Origin: CAITWD01 sp963842065 | GTDB lineage: Bacteria > Actinomycetota > Thermoleophilia > Miltoncostaeales > Miltoncostaeaceae | Direction of reading: 5' to 3' | Assembly (NCBI GenBank): GCA_963842065.1 | Contig: CAWJEW010000003.1 | Span: 124,001 to 188,000 of the forward strand | Length of the DNA stretch: 64,000 bases | Shown: positions 50,572 through 59,024 of the stretch, in pieces | Position numbering within the stretch: the first letter of the stretch is position 1 | Layout: every line of letters starts with the position of its first letter | Position numbers and translations under genes: made by a program | The notes under the pieces: model-generated | Database searches by the model: none | What the model saw: only the letters and a program-made list of their open reading frames with translations | What the model was told of the DNA's origin: nothing

Positions 50572-52032
50572 GTGGCCCGACCGCAACGCGATGACGAACT
50601 CGAGCTCGACGTCGACTCACTGGCGTTCGGGGGCCTGGGCGTCAGCCGTCATGATGGCTTTGTCGTCTTCTCGACCGACACCGCCCCCGGCGACCGGGTG
50701 CGGGTACGCGTCCGCAAGGCGCGTCGGCGCTGGGCCGAGGCCGACCTCGTCGAGGTCCTGGCACCGAGCCCAGTGCGTGTCACACCGCCATGTGTCTACG
50801 TACCGGCATGCGGCGGGTGCCGCCTGCAACACGTCGACTACGCGGCGACGCTCGAGGCCAAGCGGGCCCACATCGTCGACCACCTGCAGCGCATCGGCCA
50901 CCTGGAGGGCGTCGAGGTGCGTGCCGTCGACCCCGCGATCGCCCGCTTGGGGTACCGCAACAAGATGGAGTACTCGGCCGCGCCCGGTCCCGGCGGGGAA
51001 CTGCGCCTGGGCTTTCACCAGCGCGGGCGGTGGGACGAAGTCGTCGACATCGACGCGTGCCTGCTGGCCACCGCGTCGGGCAACGCCGCCCGCGAGACGG
51101 TGCGCGCGTGGGCGGAGGCGCACGGGATCGCACCCTACGACCAGCGGGCGCAATCGGGCACCCTGCGCCATGTCGTGGTGCGCGAGGGGATCGCAACGGG
51201 CGAGCTCTTGGTGACGGTCGTCACGGCCCCGGGCGCGGACGAGGTTGTCGATGCGCTCGTGGCACCGATGCGCGCCGCGCACCCAGACCTGGTCGGGCTG
51301 CTGCACGCGGTCAACGACGGCGTCTCGGAGATCACCCATGGGCTGCCGATGCGCCTGCTCTGGGGGCGCGACCACGTCTTTGAGGAGGTCCTGGGCGTCC
51401 GCTTGGCGCTCTCGGCCCAGAGCTTCTTCCAGACCAATTCGCAGATGACCGGGCACCTCTACACGCGCGTCGCCGAGGCCGCGGGCCTCGATGGGAGCCA
51501 GGTCGTCTACGACCTGTTCTGTGGGGTCGGAAGCATCGGGCTCACCGTGGCGGCCCACGCGCGCGAGGTGATCGGGATCGAGATCATGCCCGAGGCGGCC
51601 GCCGACGCGGCCCGCAACGCCGCGGCCAACGGGGTCACCCAGTTCCGGGTGATCGCCGGTGATGTCGGGCGCGTGGTGCGCGAGCAGCGCGACCAGTTGC
51701 CCAACGCCGACGTCGCCATCGTCGATCCGCCGCGTGGGGGCCTGTCGGGCCGCGCGATCCGTCGCGTGGTCGATCTCGAGCCCGCCGTGCTCGTCTACGT
51801 GTCCTGCCATCCGGCGACGTTCGCCGAGAACGCGGCGAAGTTCGTTGCGGCGGGTTACGACCTGGAGTACGTCCAGCCGGTGGACATGTTCCCGAACACG
51901 CCGCATATCGAGGCCGTCGCGCGCTTCGTACGCGACGCGGCCCGGGCCGCCGCCATCCGCACCGCCGCCGAGGTGGCCGCGGCCGCCGCGCGGAGCGCGC
52001 GGGCAACCGATCCCGGAGCGCCGCCGGCTTAG
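50572..52032 (+). CDS. rlmD: RlmD/RumA-type rRNA (uracil-C5)-methyltransferase
   Basis: SAM-dependent methyltransferase for uridines in 23S rRNA or tRNA. 486 aa from GTG 50572. Order: N-terminal TRAM-like domain (ELDVDSLAFGGLGVSR), Fe-S cluster cysteines C74, C80, C83 plus a later Cys, SAM motif DLFCGVGSIGLTVA, catalytic VDPPRGGLSGRA and the nucleophile Cys in YVSCHPATF. The C-terminus is Ala-rich. Its stop overlaps the end of the convergent UDG-like gene. RlmD versus TrmA-type target is not decidable here. Confidence 0.9.
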   Translation: MARPQRDDELELDVDSLAFGGLGVSRHDGFVVFSTDTAPGDRVRVRVRKARRRWAEADLVEVLAPSPVRVTPPCVYVPACGGCRLQHVDYAATLEAKRAHIVDHLQRIGHLEGVEVRAVDPAIARLGYRNKMEYSAAPGPGGELRLGFHQRGRWDEVVDIDACLLATASGNAARETVRAWAEAHGIAPYDQRAQSGTLRHVVVREGIATGELLVTVVTAPGADEVVDALVAPMRAAHPDLVGLLHAVNDGVSEITHGLPMRLLWGRDHVFEEVLGVRLALSAQSFFQTNSQMTGHLYTRVAEAAGLDGSQVVYDLFCGVGSIGLTVAAHAREVIGIEIMPEAAADAARNAAANGVTQFRVIAGDVGRVVREQRDQLPNADVAIVDPPRGGLSGRAIRRVVDLEPAVLVYVSCHPATFAENAAKFVAAGYDLEYVQPVDMFPNTPHIEAVARFVRDAARAAAIRTAAEVAAAAARSARATDPGAPPA

Positions 52033-52688
52033 TAGGGCGGTTGGGCCAGGTACCACTCGCCGAGCGAGCGGAAGGCGGCCCAGAACGCGCGCTTGGCCGA
52101 CTGCTCGTCCAGCGACTGGTCGATGTCCGGGACGACGATCGCCTCGATCGTCGGCGTCCAGTTCTGCACGGCGCCGGGCGTGTTCTCGAGCGGCGCGCTG
52201 CCGGGGAACTTCAGCGAGTTGACGGCCTCGAGCGCCCCGTCGCCCATGGGCATGACCAGCTTGGGCATGACGATCTGCAGCTCGCGCGTCAGCCACTGCG
52301 GCTGGAAGCCCGCCTCGGGGAGCTTCACGCACAGCGTGCCGTAGAGCGCCAGCGGCTCCACGCCCAGGCGCTGGACGCTCTTGAGGATCGCCGATCCGGC
52401 ACGCCCGAAGAACGCCACGCCTTCCTGGCGCTCGGCGAGTCCGGCTGCCCATTTGATCATCACGATCTCGGCTTGGGGTGCGCCCGAGCTCAACACCGGC
52501 AGGGCCGACGCGCCGTGGTGGAGCGCCCACGCGGCGATCTCATCGTTGAGTGCGCCGAGCTCCGCGATGGCCCGCTTCAGGTACGCGTCCTGGATGTCGT
52601 CGGGAGCGTCGGGCGTCTCGTCGGGGTCCGGCGGGCGCAGTGCGCGCACGCGGTTGCCCGTGCGTTTGGGAGGAGGCTCTGAAGTCAT
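52029..52688 (-). CDS. Uracil-DNA-glycosylase-like protein with altered motif
   Basis: 219 aa. The central part (VLSSGAPQAEIVMIKWAAGLAERQEGVAFFGRAGSAILK, about 66-102) follows the UDG superfamily pattern of a glycine-acid turn, a catalytic loop and F-x-G-x-AG. The usual GEAPG is replaced by KWAAG, the four Fe-S cysteines of family 4 are absent (one Cys only), and a disordered charged N-terminus precedes. It may be a divergent glycosylase, a DNA-binding relative without activity, or something else. Downstream of the glycosyltransferase gene in the same direction. Confidence 0.65.
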   Translation of the reverse strand: MTSEPPPKRTGNRVRALRPPDPDETPDAPDDIQDAYLKRAIAELGALNDEIAAWALHHGASALPVLSSGAPQAEIVMIKWAAGLAERQEGVAFFGRAGSAILKSVQRLGVEPLALYGTLCVKLPEAGFQPQWLTRELQIVMPKLVMPMGDGALEAVNSLKFPGSAPLENTPGAVQNWTPTIEAIVVPDIDQSLDEQSAKRAFWAAFRSLGEWYLAQPPY

Positions 52689-52739
52689 CTGCGAGCTAGA
52701 TATTTAGCGGCCAATCCCGGACTCCTGCGCACCAGCGTT

Positions 52740-54509
52740 TCAGGATGTGCGCCGCGCGGCGCGAGCGCGACGGGCGCGCCTGCGGCGCGGCCGGATCAGC
52801 TCGCTCTCGGCGAGCGCCTCGACGAAATCGCGTCCGTCCTCGAACGGGCGCATCTCCACCCCGACGGTCCCGAGTCCCTCGGGGCCGTCGGCACCACTGC
52901 CGGCGCTGATGACCAGCCCGAGTTGGCGCGCGGCGCGCAGCACGGGGCGCTGTGCCGGGCCACCGGCGGGACTGGCCAGCTCCAGACAGTCCACGCGGTC
53001 CGGGTGAGCACGCAGCAGCCACGGCGCAGGCGTTTCGGCCGTGGCCGGATGCGGGATGATCACGACCCCGCCCTGGGCGTGGATCAGATCCGCGGTCTCG
53101 GCGAAGCTGCGACCGGCGGGGACGTTCTGACTCAGGAACAGCCCAACCACGGTGCCGTCGGCGCTCGGGATCTCCTGTCCGCGGATGACCGTCAGCTGCG
53201 GCGGCGCGGCGGCGGCGACCGTGCCGGCCACCTCGACCCCGTCCGGGCTCGCGATCGCCACGACGTCCAGGCCGGCCTCCCAGCAGGCAGCCGCGAGCCG
53301 CGCGGCATCAGTGCCCGCGGCCGGTCGGACCCGCAGATCGGCCACGACGCGGGCCTCCGAGGGCGCCGTGCCGCGCTCGTGGCGGCCGAGCGCGGCGGTG
53401 TACGCGTCCTCGAGGGCCTCGGCGATCTCGTCCCATGACGTGCTGGTCGCGACCGCCCGGTGCCCGATGGCCGTGCGCCGGTCGGGGTCGGCGAGCAGTG
53501 CGGACACCGCCTCGGCCCATGGCTCGCGCACGAAGGGGACGAGCAGGACGGCGTCGACGCCGGCCTCCATGCGTGCGTCGGCCTCCGGGCTGCGTGGCGC
53601 CACCACGACCCGGCCGTCGGCCATCGCCTGCGCGGCCACGGGGCCGTCGACATCGCCGGGCGTGCCCAGCAGGACGATTGCCGCCGGGTCAAGCAGCCGC
53701 TGCCACGACTCCGGCCCGGTGTCGGGGATGATCTGGACGTCCTGGCGCAGGGCTTTCGGCACGGCGGTCCGGATCCGCCACGGGGCCTCGCGCGGGCCCA
53801 TCAGGGTGACCGGCCCGCGCAGCTCGCGGGGCACAAGGCGGGCGACGGCGACGGCAAAGCGCAGGGCGGCCCGGTCGCGGCCCCGTGCGACGATGGCGAT
53901 CCCGTTCCCCGGCGGATTGGGCACCGACGGGCGGCTTGCCCACGGCATTACCGTCAGGCTGCCGCCCAGGATCTGCGTCACCGCCAGCTCGACCGTCTTC
54001 GACGTGGCGATGCGGATGTCGACGCGCGCCATCGCGCCCTGGACGAGCGATCCCATGAACGCGGCCCCGGTCATCGGGTCCGTACGATGGAACGTGGTTG
54101 CGGTGACGCCCGTCGCCCGTCGCAGCACCGAGAGGCCCGGCGTCGGGGTGAGCGGTTCATGGACGTGGACGACGTCGAAGTCGCCGTCGGAGATGGCGTC
54201 TTCGAGTTGCGAGGCCGCGTCGAACGGGCTGACGCCCAGGCGCGAGCCGCCGCGTCGCGCGCGACCGACGATCACCACCCGCGGGGTGCCGGGTGAGGCC
54301 TGGATCGCCGTCGCGTGGCCGTCGCCCGCGCGCGTGATGCGGGCGGTGCCGTCGCGCAGGTCGCCCGCGCGGGTGCCGGGAGCGAACACCGTGACCTTGT
54401 GGCCGCGGCGGGCCAGGGCATGGGCCTCCTCCTGAACGCGCCAGGCAATATCGTCCCCGGGCGGCCACGCAGTCGGGCAGACGATCGCGATGGCCAAGGC
54501 TGCGCTCAC
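52740..54509 (-). CDS. GT4-type glycosyltransferase fused to degenerate PHP domain
   Basis: 589 aa from GTG 54509 with GGAGGT four nt upstream. Residues 1-380 resemble GT4 mannosyltransferases: IAIVCPTAWPPGD, FDVVHVHEPLTPTPG (111-125), then a second Rossmann half ending AQAMADGRVVVAPRS. Residues 385-570 follow the PHP domain (DLRVRP, GLDVVAIASPDGVEVAG, VIRGQEIP, VVIIPHP, GSGAD). Key residues are changed in both parts: EX7E appears as D-x7-Q, the usual R-x-K donor motif is weak, and PHP metal His/Asp positions read R, S and G. It follows ino1 after 61 nt, so an inositol-lipid role is likely; activity is uncertain. Confidence 0.75.
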   Translation of the reverse strand: MSAALAIAIVCPTAWPPGDDIAWRVQEEAHALARRGHKVTVFAPGTRAGDLRDGTARITRAGDGHATAIQASPGTPRVVIVGRARRGGSRLGVSPFDAASQLEDAISDGDFDVVHVHEPLTPTPGLSVLRRATGVTATTFHRTDPMTGAAFMGSLVQGAMARVDIRIATSKTVELAVTQILGGSLTVMPWASRPSVPNPPGNGIAIVARGRDRAALRFAVAVARLVPRELRGPVTLMGPREAPWRIRTAVPKALRQDVQIIPDTGPESWQRLLDPAAIVLLGTPGDVDGPVAAQAMADGRVVVAPRSPEADARMEAGVDAVLLVPFVREPWAEAVSALLADPDRRTAIGHRAVATSTSWDEIAEALEDAYTAALGRHERGTAPSEARVVADLRVRPAAGTDAARLAAACWEAGLDVVAIASPDGVEVAGTVAAAAPPQLTVIRGQEIPSADGTVVGLFLSQNVPAGRSFAETADLIHAQGGVVIIPHPATAETPAPWLLRAHPDRVDCLELASPAGGPAQRPVLRAARQLGLVISAGSGADGPEGLGTVGVEMRPFEDGRDFVEALAESELIRPRRRRARRARAARRTS

Positions 54510-54524
54510 GGTACCTCCGATGCG

Positions 54525-54563
54525 GCATGACCGGGAGTGCGCATGGCGGACTCCCGGTCATGC
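54525..54563 (-). terminator. 14-bp hairpin between ino1 and the glycosyltransferase gene
   Basis: GCATGACCGGGAGT (54525-54538), 11-nt loop, and its complement (54550-54563). It begins eight nt after the ino1 stop on the minus strand and stands just before the next ribosome site. It lacks a T tract, so it probably reduces or stabilises rather than ends transcription. Confidence 0.55.
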
Positions 54564-54570
54564 TGGTCGA

Positions 54571-55683
54571 TCACGCGGTGACGGGGCCTTCGGGGGCCAC
54601 GGCACGACGATCTTCCCCGGAAATGAAGGTCTCCGTCAACTCGCGGGCCACATCGTCGGGGTGCTGGATCGGCGGGCTCTTCATGAAGTAGGACGACGGG
54701 CCCTCCAGCGTGCCGGCGATGCCGTTGTCCAACGCGATCTTGGCGCAGCGCACCGCGTCGATCACGATGCCGGCCGAGTTGGGGGAGTCCCAAACCTCGA
54801 GCTTGAGCTCGATCGACATCGGGACATCGCCGAAGCCCTCGCCTTCGAGGCGGATGTGGGCCCACTTGCGGTCCTTCAGCCACGGCACGTAGTCGCTCGG
54901 GCCGATGTGCACGTCGTCCTTGGCGATCTTCTCGGTGAGGATCGACGTGACGGCGTTGGTCTTGGAGATCTTCTTGGACGCCAGCCGTTCGCGCTCGAGC
55001 ATGTTCAGGAAGTCGGTGTTGCCGCCGAAATTCAGCTGGCTCGTGTGCTTCAGACGCACACCGCGCTCGTTCATCAAGCGGGCGAGCGTCCGGTGCACGA
55101 TCGTCGCGCCGACTTGGCTCTTGATGTCGTCGCCGATGATCGGCACGCCGTGCTCGACGAAGCGGCCCTGCCAGTACGGCTCGCGTCCAATGAACACGGG
55201 GATGCAGTTCACGAACGCGCAGCCGGCGGCGAGAATCTGCTCGACGTACCACTTGGTCGCCTGCTCGGAGCCGACCGGCAGGTAGCTCACCACCACGTGG
55301 GTCTCGGTCTCCCGCAGGATCCCGGTGATGTCGGCGGTCGGGCCCGGGGCCTTCTGGATGATCTCGCTCAGGTACTTGCCCAGGCCGTCGTGGGTCATTC
55401 CGCGCTGGACCGGGACACCAAGGTGCGGAACATCCGCAAACTTCAAGGTGTTGTTCGGCTCGGAGAGGATCGCCGCCGACAGGTCGTGACCGACCTTGCG
55501 TGCGTCGATGTCAAACGCCGCGGTGAAGCGGATGTCATTGACGTGGTAGCCGCCCAGGTTGACGTGCATGAGGCCCGGTACGAACTCGTCGGGCTTCGCG
55601 TTGCGGTAGTACTCGACACCCTGGACGAGCGACGAGGCGCAGTTGCCGACGCCGATGATTGCGACGTTGACCGTTTCGCTCAC
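54571..55683 (-). CDS. ino1: Inositol-1-phosphate synthase
   Basis: Converts glucose 6-phosphate to inositol 1-phosphate with NAD+. 370 aa from GTG 55683, overlapping the CDP-alcohol transferase stop (GTGA). NAD-binding IIGVGNCASSLVQGVEYY, NCIPVFIG, GDDIKSQVGATIVHR and LKHTSQLNFGGNTDFLN are diagnostic of the actinobacterial branch; compact size matches it rather than the longer eukaryotic enzyme. Frames extending upstream to 55980 overlap the neighbour and are rejected. It supplies inositol for phosphatidylinositol or mycothiol-like thiols. Confidence 0.95.
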   Translation of the reverse strand: MSETVNVAIIGVGNCASSLVQGVEYYRNAKPDEFVPGLMHVNLGGYHVNDIRFTAAFDIDARKVGHDLSAAILSEPNNTLKFADVPHLGVPVQRGMTHDGLGKYLSEIIQKAPGPTADITGILRETETHVVVSYLPVGSEQATKWYVEQILAAGCAFVNCIPVFIGREPYWQGRFVEHGVPIIGDDIKSQVGATIVHRTLARLMNERGVRLKHTSQLNFGGNTDFLNMLERERLASKKISKTNAVTSILTEKIAKDDVHIGPSDYVPWLKDRKWAHIRLEGEGFGDVPMSIELKLEVWDSPNSAGIVIDAVRCAKIALDNGIAGTLEGPSSYFMKSPPIQHPDDVARELTETFISGEDRRAVAPEGPVTA

Positions 55684-56396
55684 GGTTTTGTGCTCCCCTG
55701 ATTGATTGCGGATGCGGGCGCCGGCTGGAGGGCCCGGTAGATGTGCCAGATGCGGTGCACCATCGTCATGAGGCTGAGTGCCGCCAGCACGACGATCACA
55801 GCCGCGAGAACCGACCCGAGGGAGCCCATGAAGATCCCGCCTCCGGTCAGCACCAGTCGTTCGGGGCGACCCATGAGCCCACCCTTGTTGGTGTCGATCC
55901 CCAAGCCCTCGGAACGCGCTCGGGTGTAGGACACCAGAAATGATGCGGTCAATGCAATGAAACAGGCCCCCACGATCCACTGCTGGCCGCGTTCGGCGAA
56001 GATCACGCCCAGCGCTCCGAGGATGACGCCCTCGGCGAGGCGGTCGAGCGTGGAATCCAGAAACGCGCCGAACTGGCTTGCCCGGCCCTGAGCCCGCGCC
56101 AAGCTGCCGTCAAGGGAATCCCCGACGCTGAAGGCGACGTACAACAAGCCCGCAATGACCCATTGGTGCTCGAGGATCAGGATCGCGACCACGCAGATGC
56201 CGCCGAATCCCAGCAACGTCAGTGCGTTGGGAGTCAGGCGTAGCGCGTTGGCGATCCCCAGCAGGGTGCGCCCGAACGCGCCCCGTGGCGCGGTGGCATC
56301 AGAGATCTCGTGCAGTCCTGTTGAGATGAGCGCGCCCCTCCTGGCGGCCTGCGGGTGAGGGACCCTGAACCGGTGGCGGCTACAATAGCCCGCCAT
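55680..56396 (-). CDS. CDP-alcohol phosphatidyltransferase (phosphatidylinositol-phosphate synthase-like)
   Basis: About six membrane helices and the family motif D-x2-D-G-x2-A-R-x8-G-x3-D-x3-D (GDSLDGSLARAQGRASQFGAFLDSTLD). Adjacency to ino1 suggests it joins inositol phosphate to CDP-diacylglycerol. ATG 56396 (238 aa) is the only canonical start but it is back-to-back with the opposing ATG 56395. AGGAGG at 56342-56337 lies 9 nt before an in-frame ATC and 6 nt before CTC, so a non-canonical internal start cannot be excluded. Overlaps ino1 by GTGA. Confidence 0.88.
   Translation of the reverse strand: MAGYCSRHRFRVPHPQAARRGALISTGLHEISDATAPRGAFGRTLLGIANALRLTPNALTLLGFGGICVVAILILEHQWVIAGLLYVAFSVGDSLDGSLARAQGRASQFGAFLDSTLDRLAEGVILGALGVIFAERGQQWIVGACFIALTASFLVSYTRARSEGLGIDTNKGGLMGRPERLVLTGGGIFMGSLGSVLAAVIVVLAALSLMTMVHRIWHIYRALQPAPASAINQGSTKP
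56381..56386 (+). promoter_or_regulatory. Candidate leaderless -10 box before the FAH-type gene
   Basis: TACAAT, then 8 nt, then ATG 56395, with no Shine-Dalgarno between. In this GC-rich setting the AT-rich hexamer is conspicuous. It lies within the first codons of the divergent transferase frame. Confidence 0.5.
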
Positions 56397-57195
56397 GCGT
56401 GTGTGTAGGTACCTTGACTCCAACGCCCCCCGCATCGGGCGACTCGAGGGCGACACCATTGTGCCCACGCGTCTTGACGACATGTACGCGGTGATGCGCG
56501 GAGCAGACCTGACACCCGACGGTGCCCCAGTGTCGCTCGGCGACGTGAGATTACTCGCTCCGCTGCGTCCCGGGAAGCTCTTGGGCGTCGCGATGAACTA
56601 TGCCGACCACGTGGCAGAGCTCAATGAGGCGGCCCCGAGCGAGCCATCGATCTTCACCAAACTGGTCACCTCGGTGGCCGGACCTTCCGGGCCGGTCGTG
56701 CGCCCCGCGTACACGCACGAACTCGACTACGAGGGCGAGCTGGCGGTGGTGATCGGTCGTACCCTACGCAATGTCGCGCCTGCCGACGCCCTTGCCGGCG
56801 TCTTTGGGTACACGATCGTCAACGACGTCTCCGCCCGCGACATGCAGCGGGCCGAGCCCCAGTGGACCCGCGCCAAGGGCGGTGACACCTTTGCTCCGAT
56901 GGGCCCATGGATCGTCACGGCCGAGGAGATCCCGGACCCCCAGGATCTGGCGGTACGCACGTGGGTCAACGACGAGTTGCGCCAGGACGGGCACACCAGC
57001 CAGATGATCACGCCGGTCGCCGAGCTCGTGGCATGGTGCTCGGCCAGTTTCACCCTCGAGGCAGGCGACGTGATCGCGACCGGCACGCCGGCCGGTGTCG
57101 GCCGCGGCTTCGACCCCCCGCGCTATCTGCAGCCCGGGGACATCGTGCGCATCGAGGTCGAGCGCATCGGCGTGATCGCGCACGAGATCCGATGA
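56395..57195 (+). CDS. Fumarylacetoacetate hydrolase family protein
   Basis: 266 aa. FAH-type fold with the metal-binding Glu pair and Asp in YEGELAVVIG, the FTKLVTS and GVAMNYADHVAE segments, and the end GDVIATGTPAGVGRGFDPP. Family members include acylpyruvases, 2-hydroxyhepta-dienoate isomerases and oxaloacetate decarboxylases (FAHD1-like); the short N-terminal domain fits that group. The specific substrate is unknown. Overlaps the next gene by ATGA. Confidence 0.9.
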   Translation: MRVCRYLDSNAPRIGRLEGDTIVPTRLDDMYAVMRGADLTPDGAPVSLGDVRLLAPLRPGKLLGVAMNYADHVAELNEAAPSEPSIFTKLVTSVAGPSGPVVRPAYTHELDYEGELAVVIGRTLRNVAPADALAGVFGYTIVNDVSARDMQRAEPQWTRAKGGDTFAPMGPWIVTAEEIPDPQDLAVRTWVNDELRQDGHTSQMITPVAELVAWCSASFTLEAGDVIATGTPAGVGRGFDPPRYLQPGDIVRIEVERIGVIAHEIR

Positions 57196-57968
57196 CCGCC
57201 GAGGACACCGAGCGCCCCGCCCAGGTGACCGCGCGCGTGCTGCGGCGCACCGGCCTGAGCTTTCCGCGCGGGATGCTCGGGGAGGACGTTGCGCGGCTGG
57301 CGGTCGCGCTGGACGGTTCGGGACCCGAGGGGGCCGAGCTCGATGCGCTCGTGACGGTGGCGACGCACGGCCTGTGGCGGGATCTGCAGCCGCCGACCCT
57401 CGCCGCGGTTCAGATGCACCTCGGCCGGGCCGAGGGCCAGGACCGCCGCGATCTGGACACCGTGCGCGCCTGGGCGGAGCTGGAGGATCCGGACAATCCG
57501 CTCGCGCGCGCCCTCACCGTGCGCGCTGCGCAGGAGCTGGCCGTTGCGCTGCGGCACGCCGAGGATCGACTGCGGGCGGCGGAACCGTCGGTCGCCGCTG
57601 GAGGTCGCGAGGGCGCGATCGCGGCGGCTCGCGCGCTCGGTGCGGCGGTGGTCGTCCTGCTGGACCTCGACCCGGAGGATTTCGCGACCGAGATCGTCGA
57701 TTACGTCGACCGTGACCAAAGCAGCGAGGCGCTTGACACGCTCGCGCGTGCGACGGGCGACCCTGAGACGCGCTCCTGGGCGCGTGAGGTGGTGCGGTCG
57801 CTCGAGGTGGACGGCGCGCCCGCGGCGAGCCGGGCCGTGCGCGTGCTGGCCGAGGGGTACCCACCCGACGACCCTGCCGAGGACGCGGTCTGGGTGCCGG
57901 CCATCCTCGCCCTCGCCACCGAGGGCCTCGAGCGGGCCCTGGCCCAGGAAGCCGACTCCACCGGCTGA
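57192..57968 (+). CDS. Unknown Ala-rich helical protein, 258 aa
   Basis: Starts at ATG 57192 within the stop of the FAH-type gene. The sequence (MTAEDTERPAQVTARVLRRTGLSF...) is Ala-, Leu- and Glu-rich, mostly helical, with acidic patches and a stretch AAVVVLLDLDPEDFA; no membrane segment, no cysteine. It may be a helical-repeat protein. Strict coupling suggests a shared transcript but not necessarily a shared pathway. Its stop abuts that of the convergent glyoxalase-like gene. Confidence 0.6.
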   Translation: MTAEDTERPAQVTARVLRRTGLSFPRGMLGEDVARLAVALDGSGPEGAELDALVTVATHGLWRDLQPPTLAAVQMHLGRAEGQDRRDLDTVRAWAELEDPDNPLARALTVRAAQELAVALRHAEDRLRAAEPSVAAGGREGAIAAARALGAAVVVLLDLDPEDFATEIVDYVDRDQSSEALDTLARATGDPETRSWAREVVRSLEVDGAPAASRAVRVLAEGYPPDDPAEDAVWVPAILALATEGLERALAQEADSTG

Positions 57969-58598
57969 CTACTCGAGCACGATCTCCCCGTTGGCCGTCG
58001 CGATGCCGAACCGGGTGATGCCGCGTTCCGGGATCGCGGTATGGCGCACGGGCAGCTGATGGTCGCCCAGCCAGGCGTCGAGGTAGTCCGCCGGCTCACC
58101 GACCTCGACAAACGTGAATGTGCCGGGCGCGACATCGTGTCCGGCGGCCTCGTACCGCTCGCGCCAGATCCGCACGCGCTGCTGGTCGTCCGCATCCGGC
58201 GCGACGAAGAACGGCAGGGGATAGCGCGGCATGCCCGCGGTGCGAAAGCGGGCGATCGTGCCGTTGCTCATCTCCATGGTGCCGTGCTGGACCGGCAAGC
58301 CGCGCCGCCGCGCCGACTCCTCGATGTCGTCGACTCCCAGGGCCCACCACAGCACGCGGTCCTGACCCTCGAGGACCTGCGCGAGCCACGCGCCGTCGGA
58401 CAGGGAGGTGTCCCCGATCCCGAGCAACTCCAGAAACGTCGGCGGCTCGAGCGGGATGATGCGGTTGGTCGTGCCGCCCAGGTGATGGCCGCCGGGCAGC
58501 GAGCCGAGGCCGTAGTCGCGACGCAGGCGCTCGGCGGTCGCGTCGATGTCGACGCAGCCGTAGATCACGTGGTCGATGAAGAATCCCTCGCCCGCCAT
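57969..58598 (-). CDS. Glyoxalase/VOC-like protein
   Basis: 209 aa from ATG 58598 with GAGGGG upstream. It begins MAGEGFFIDHVIYGCVDIDATAERLRRDYGL, a VOC strand-helix pattern with the metal His in IDHVIYG, then GGHHLGGTTNRIIPLEPPTFLELLG. This resembles the Glyoxalase_3 (DUF-like) branch, usually without known substrate. A second VOC half is partly recognisable near residue 150. Function beyond metal-dependent chemistry is not predictable. Confidence 0.75.
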   Translation of the reverse strand: MAGEGFFIDHVIYGCVDIDATAERLRRDYGLGSLPGGHHLGGTTNRIIPLEPPTFLELLGIGDTSLSDGAWLAQVLEGQDRVLWWALGVDDIEESARRRGLPVQHGTMEMSNGTIARFRTAGMPRYPLPFFVAPDADDQQRVRIWRERYEAAGHDVAPGTFTFVEVGEPADYLDAWLGDHQLPVRHTAIPERGITRFGIATANGEIVLE

Positions 58599-58756
58599 CG
58601 GCGCCCCTCTGTGTCGCGTTCCCTCCGCGTGCAGCCCGGTTAGCCCTACATGCGGCCTTGCTCGGGACGATAGATGCGCGCCGTGCAGCATGCGATCAGG
58701 GGCCGGCGGCGGATCGACTCCGTGAAAGCCCGGAGACGCCGCGGGGGGCCCGGACG

Positions 58757-58762
58757 TAAGAT
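58757..58762 (+). promoter_or_regulatory. Candidate leaderless -10 box (TAAGAT)
   Basis: TAAGAT is followed by exactly 7 nt and GTG 58770. It is the only AT-rich spot in about 80 nt and matches the spacing seen before other leaderless starts in this window. Confidence 0.45.
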
Positions 58763-58769
58763 CGGCCGC

Positions 58770-59024
58770 GTGAGCTCACACCTGCTCTCCGAGCGGCTGA
58801 TGGCCGTCTCGCCCTTGCGCAACCCGGCGATGATCGCCGCCTTTGTGCGGTACGAGGTGCTCGGGATCCCGGAGCTCGATCAGGCCTGGGATCAGGTCAA
58901 CGCGGACTTCCGTCGGTGGGTCGAGGCGCCGGAGAACGCAGGCCGCCCGATCCAGGATGCGCCTCAGTACTGGGACCGCATCGCGATCGGCTCGCTCGTG
59001 GAGCGCCGGACCTGGTGGGAGTGA
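58770..59024 (+). CDS. Small unknown protein, 84 aa
   Basis: GTG 58770 gives VSSHLLSERLMAVSPLRNPAMIAAFVRYEVLGIPELDQAW..., helical, ending RRTWWE. No Shine-Dalgarno; a TAAGAT box 7 nt upstream suggests a leaderless message. An upstream in-frame ATG at 58674 would add 32 strongly basic residues and looks like read-through of promoter DNA. No domain recognised. It is alone between two minus-strand genes. Confidence 0.5.
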   Translation: MSSHLLSERLMAVSPLRNPAMIAAFVRYEVLGIPELDQAWDQVNADFRRWVEAPENAGRPIQDAPQYWDRIAIGSLVERRTWWE

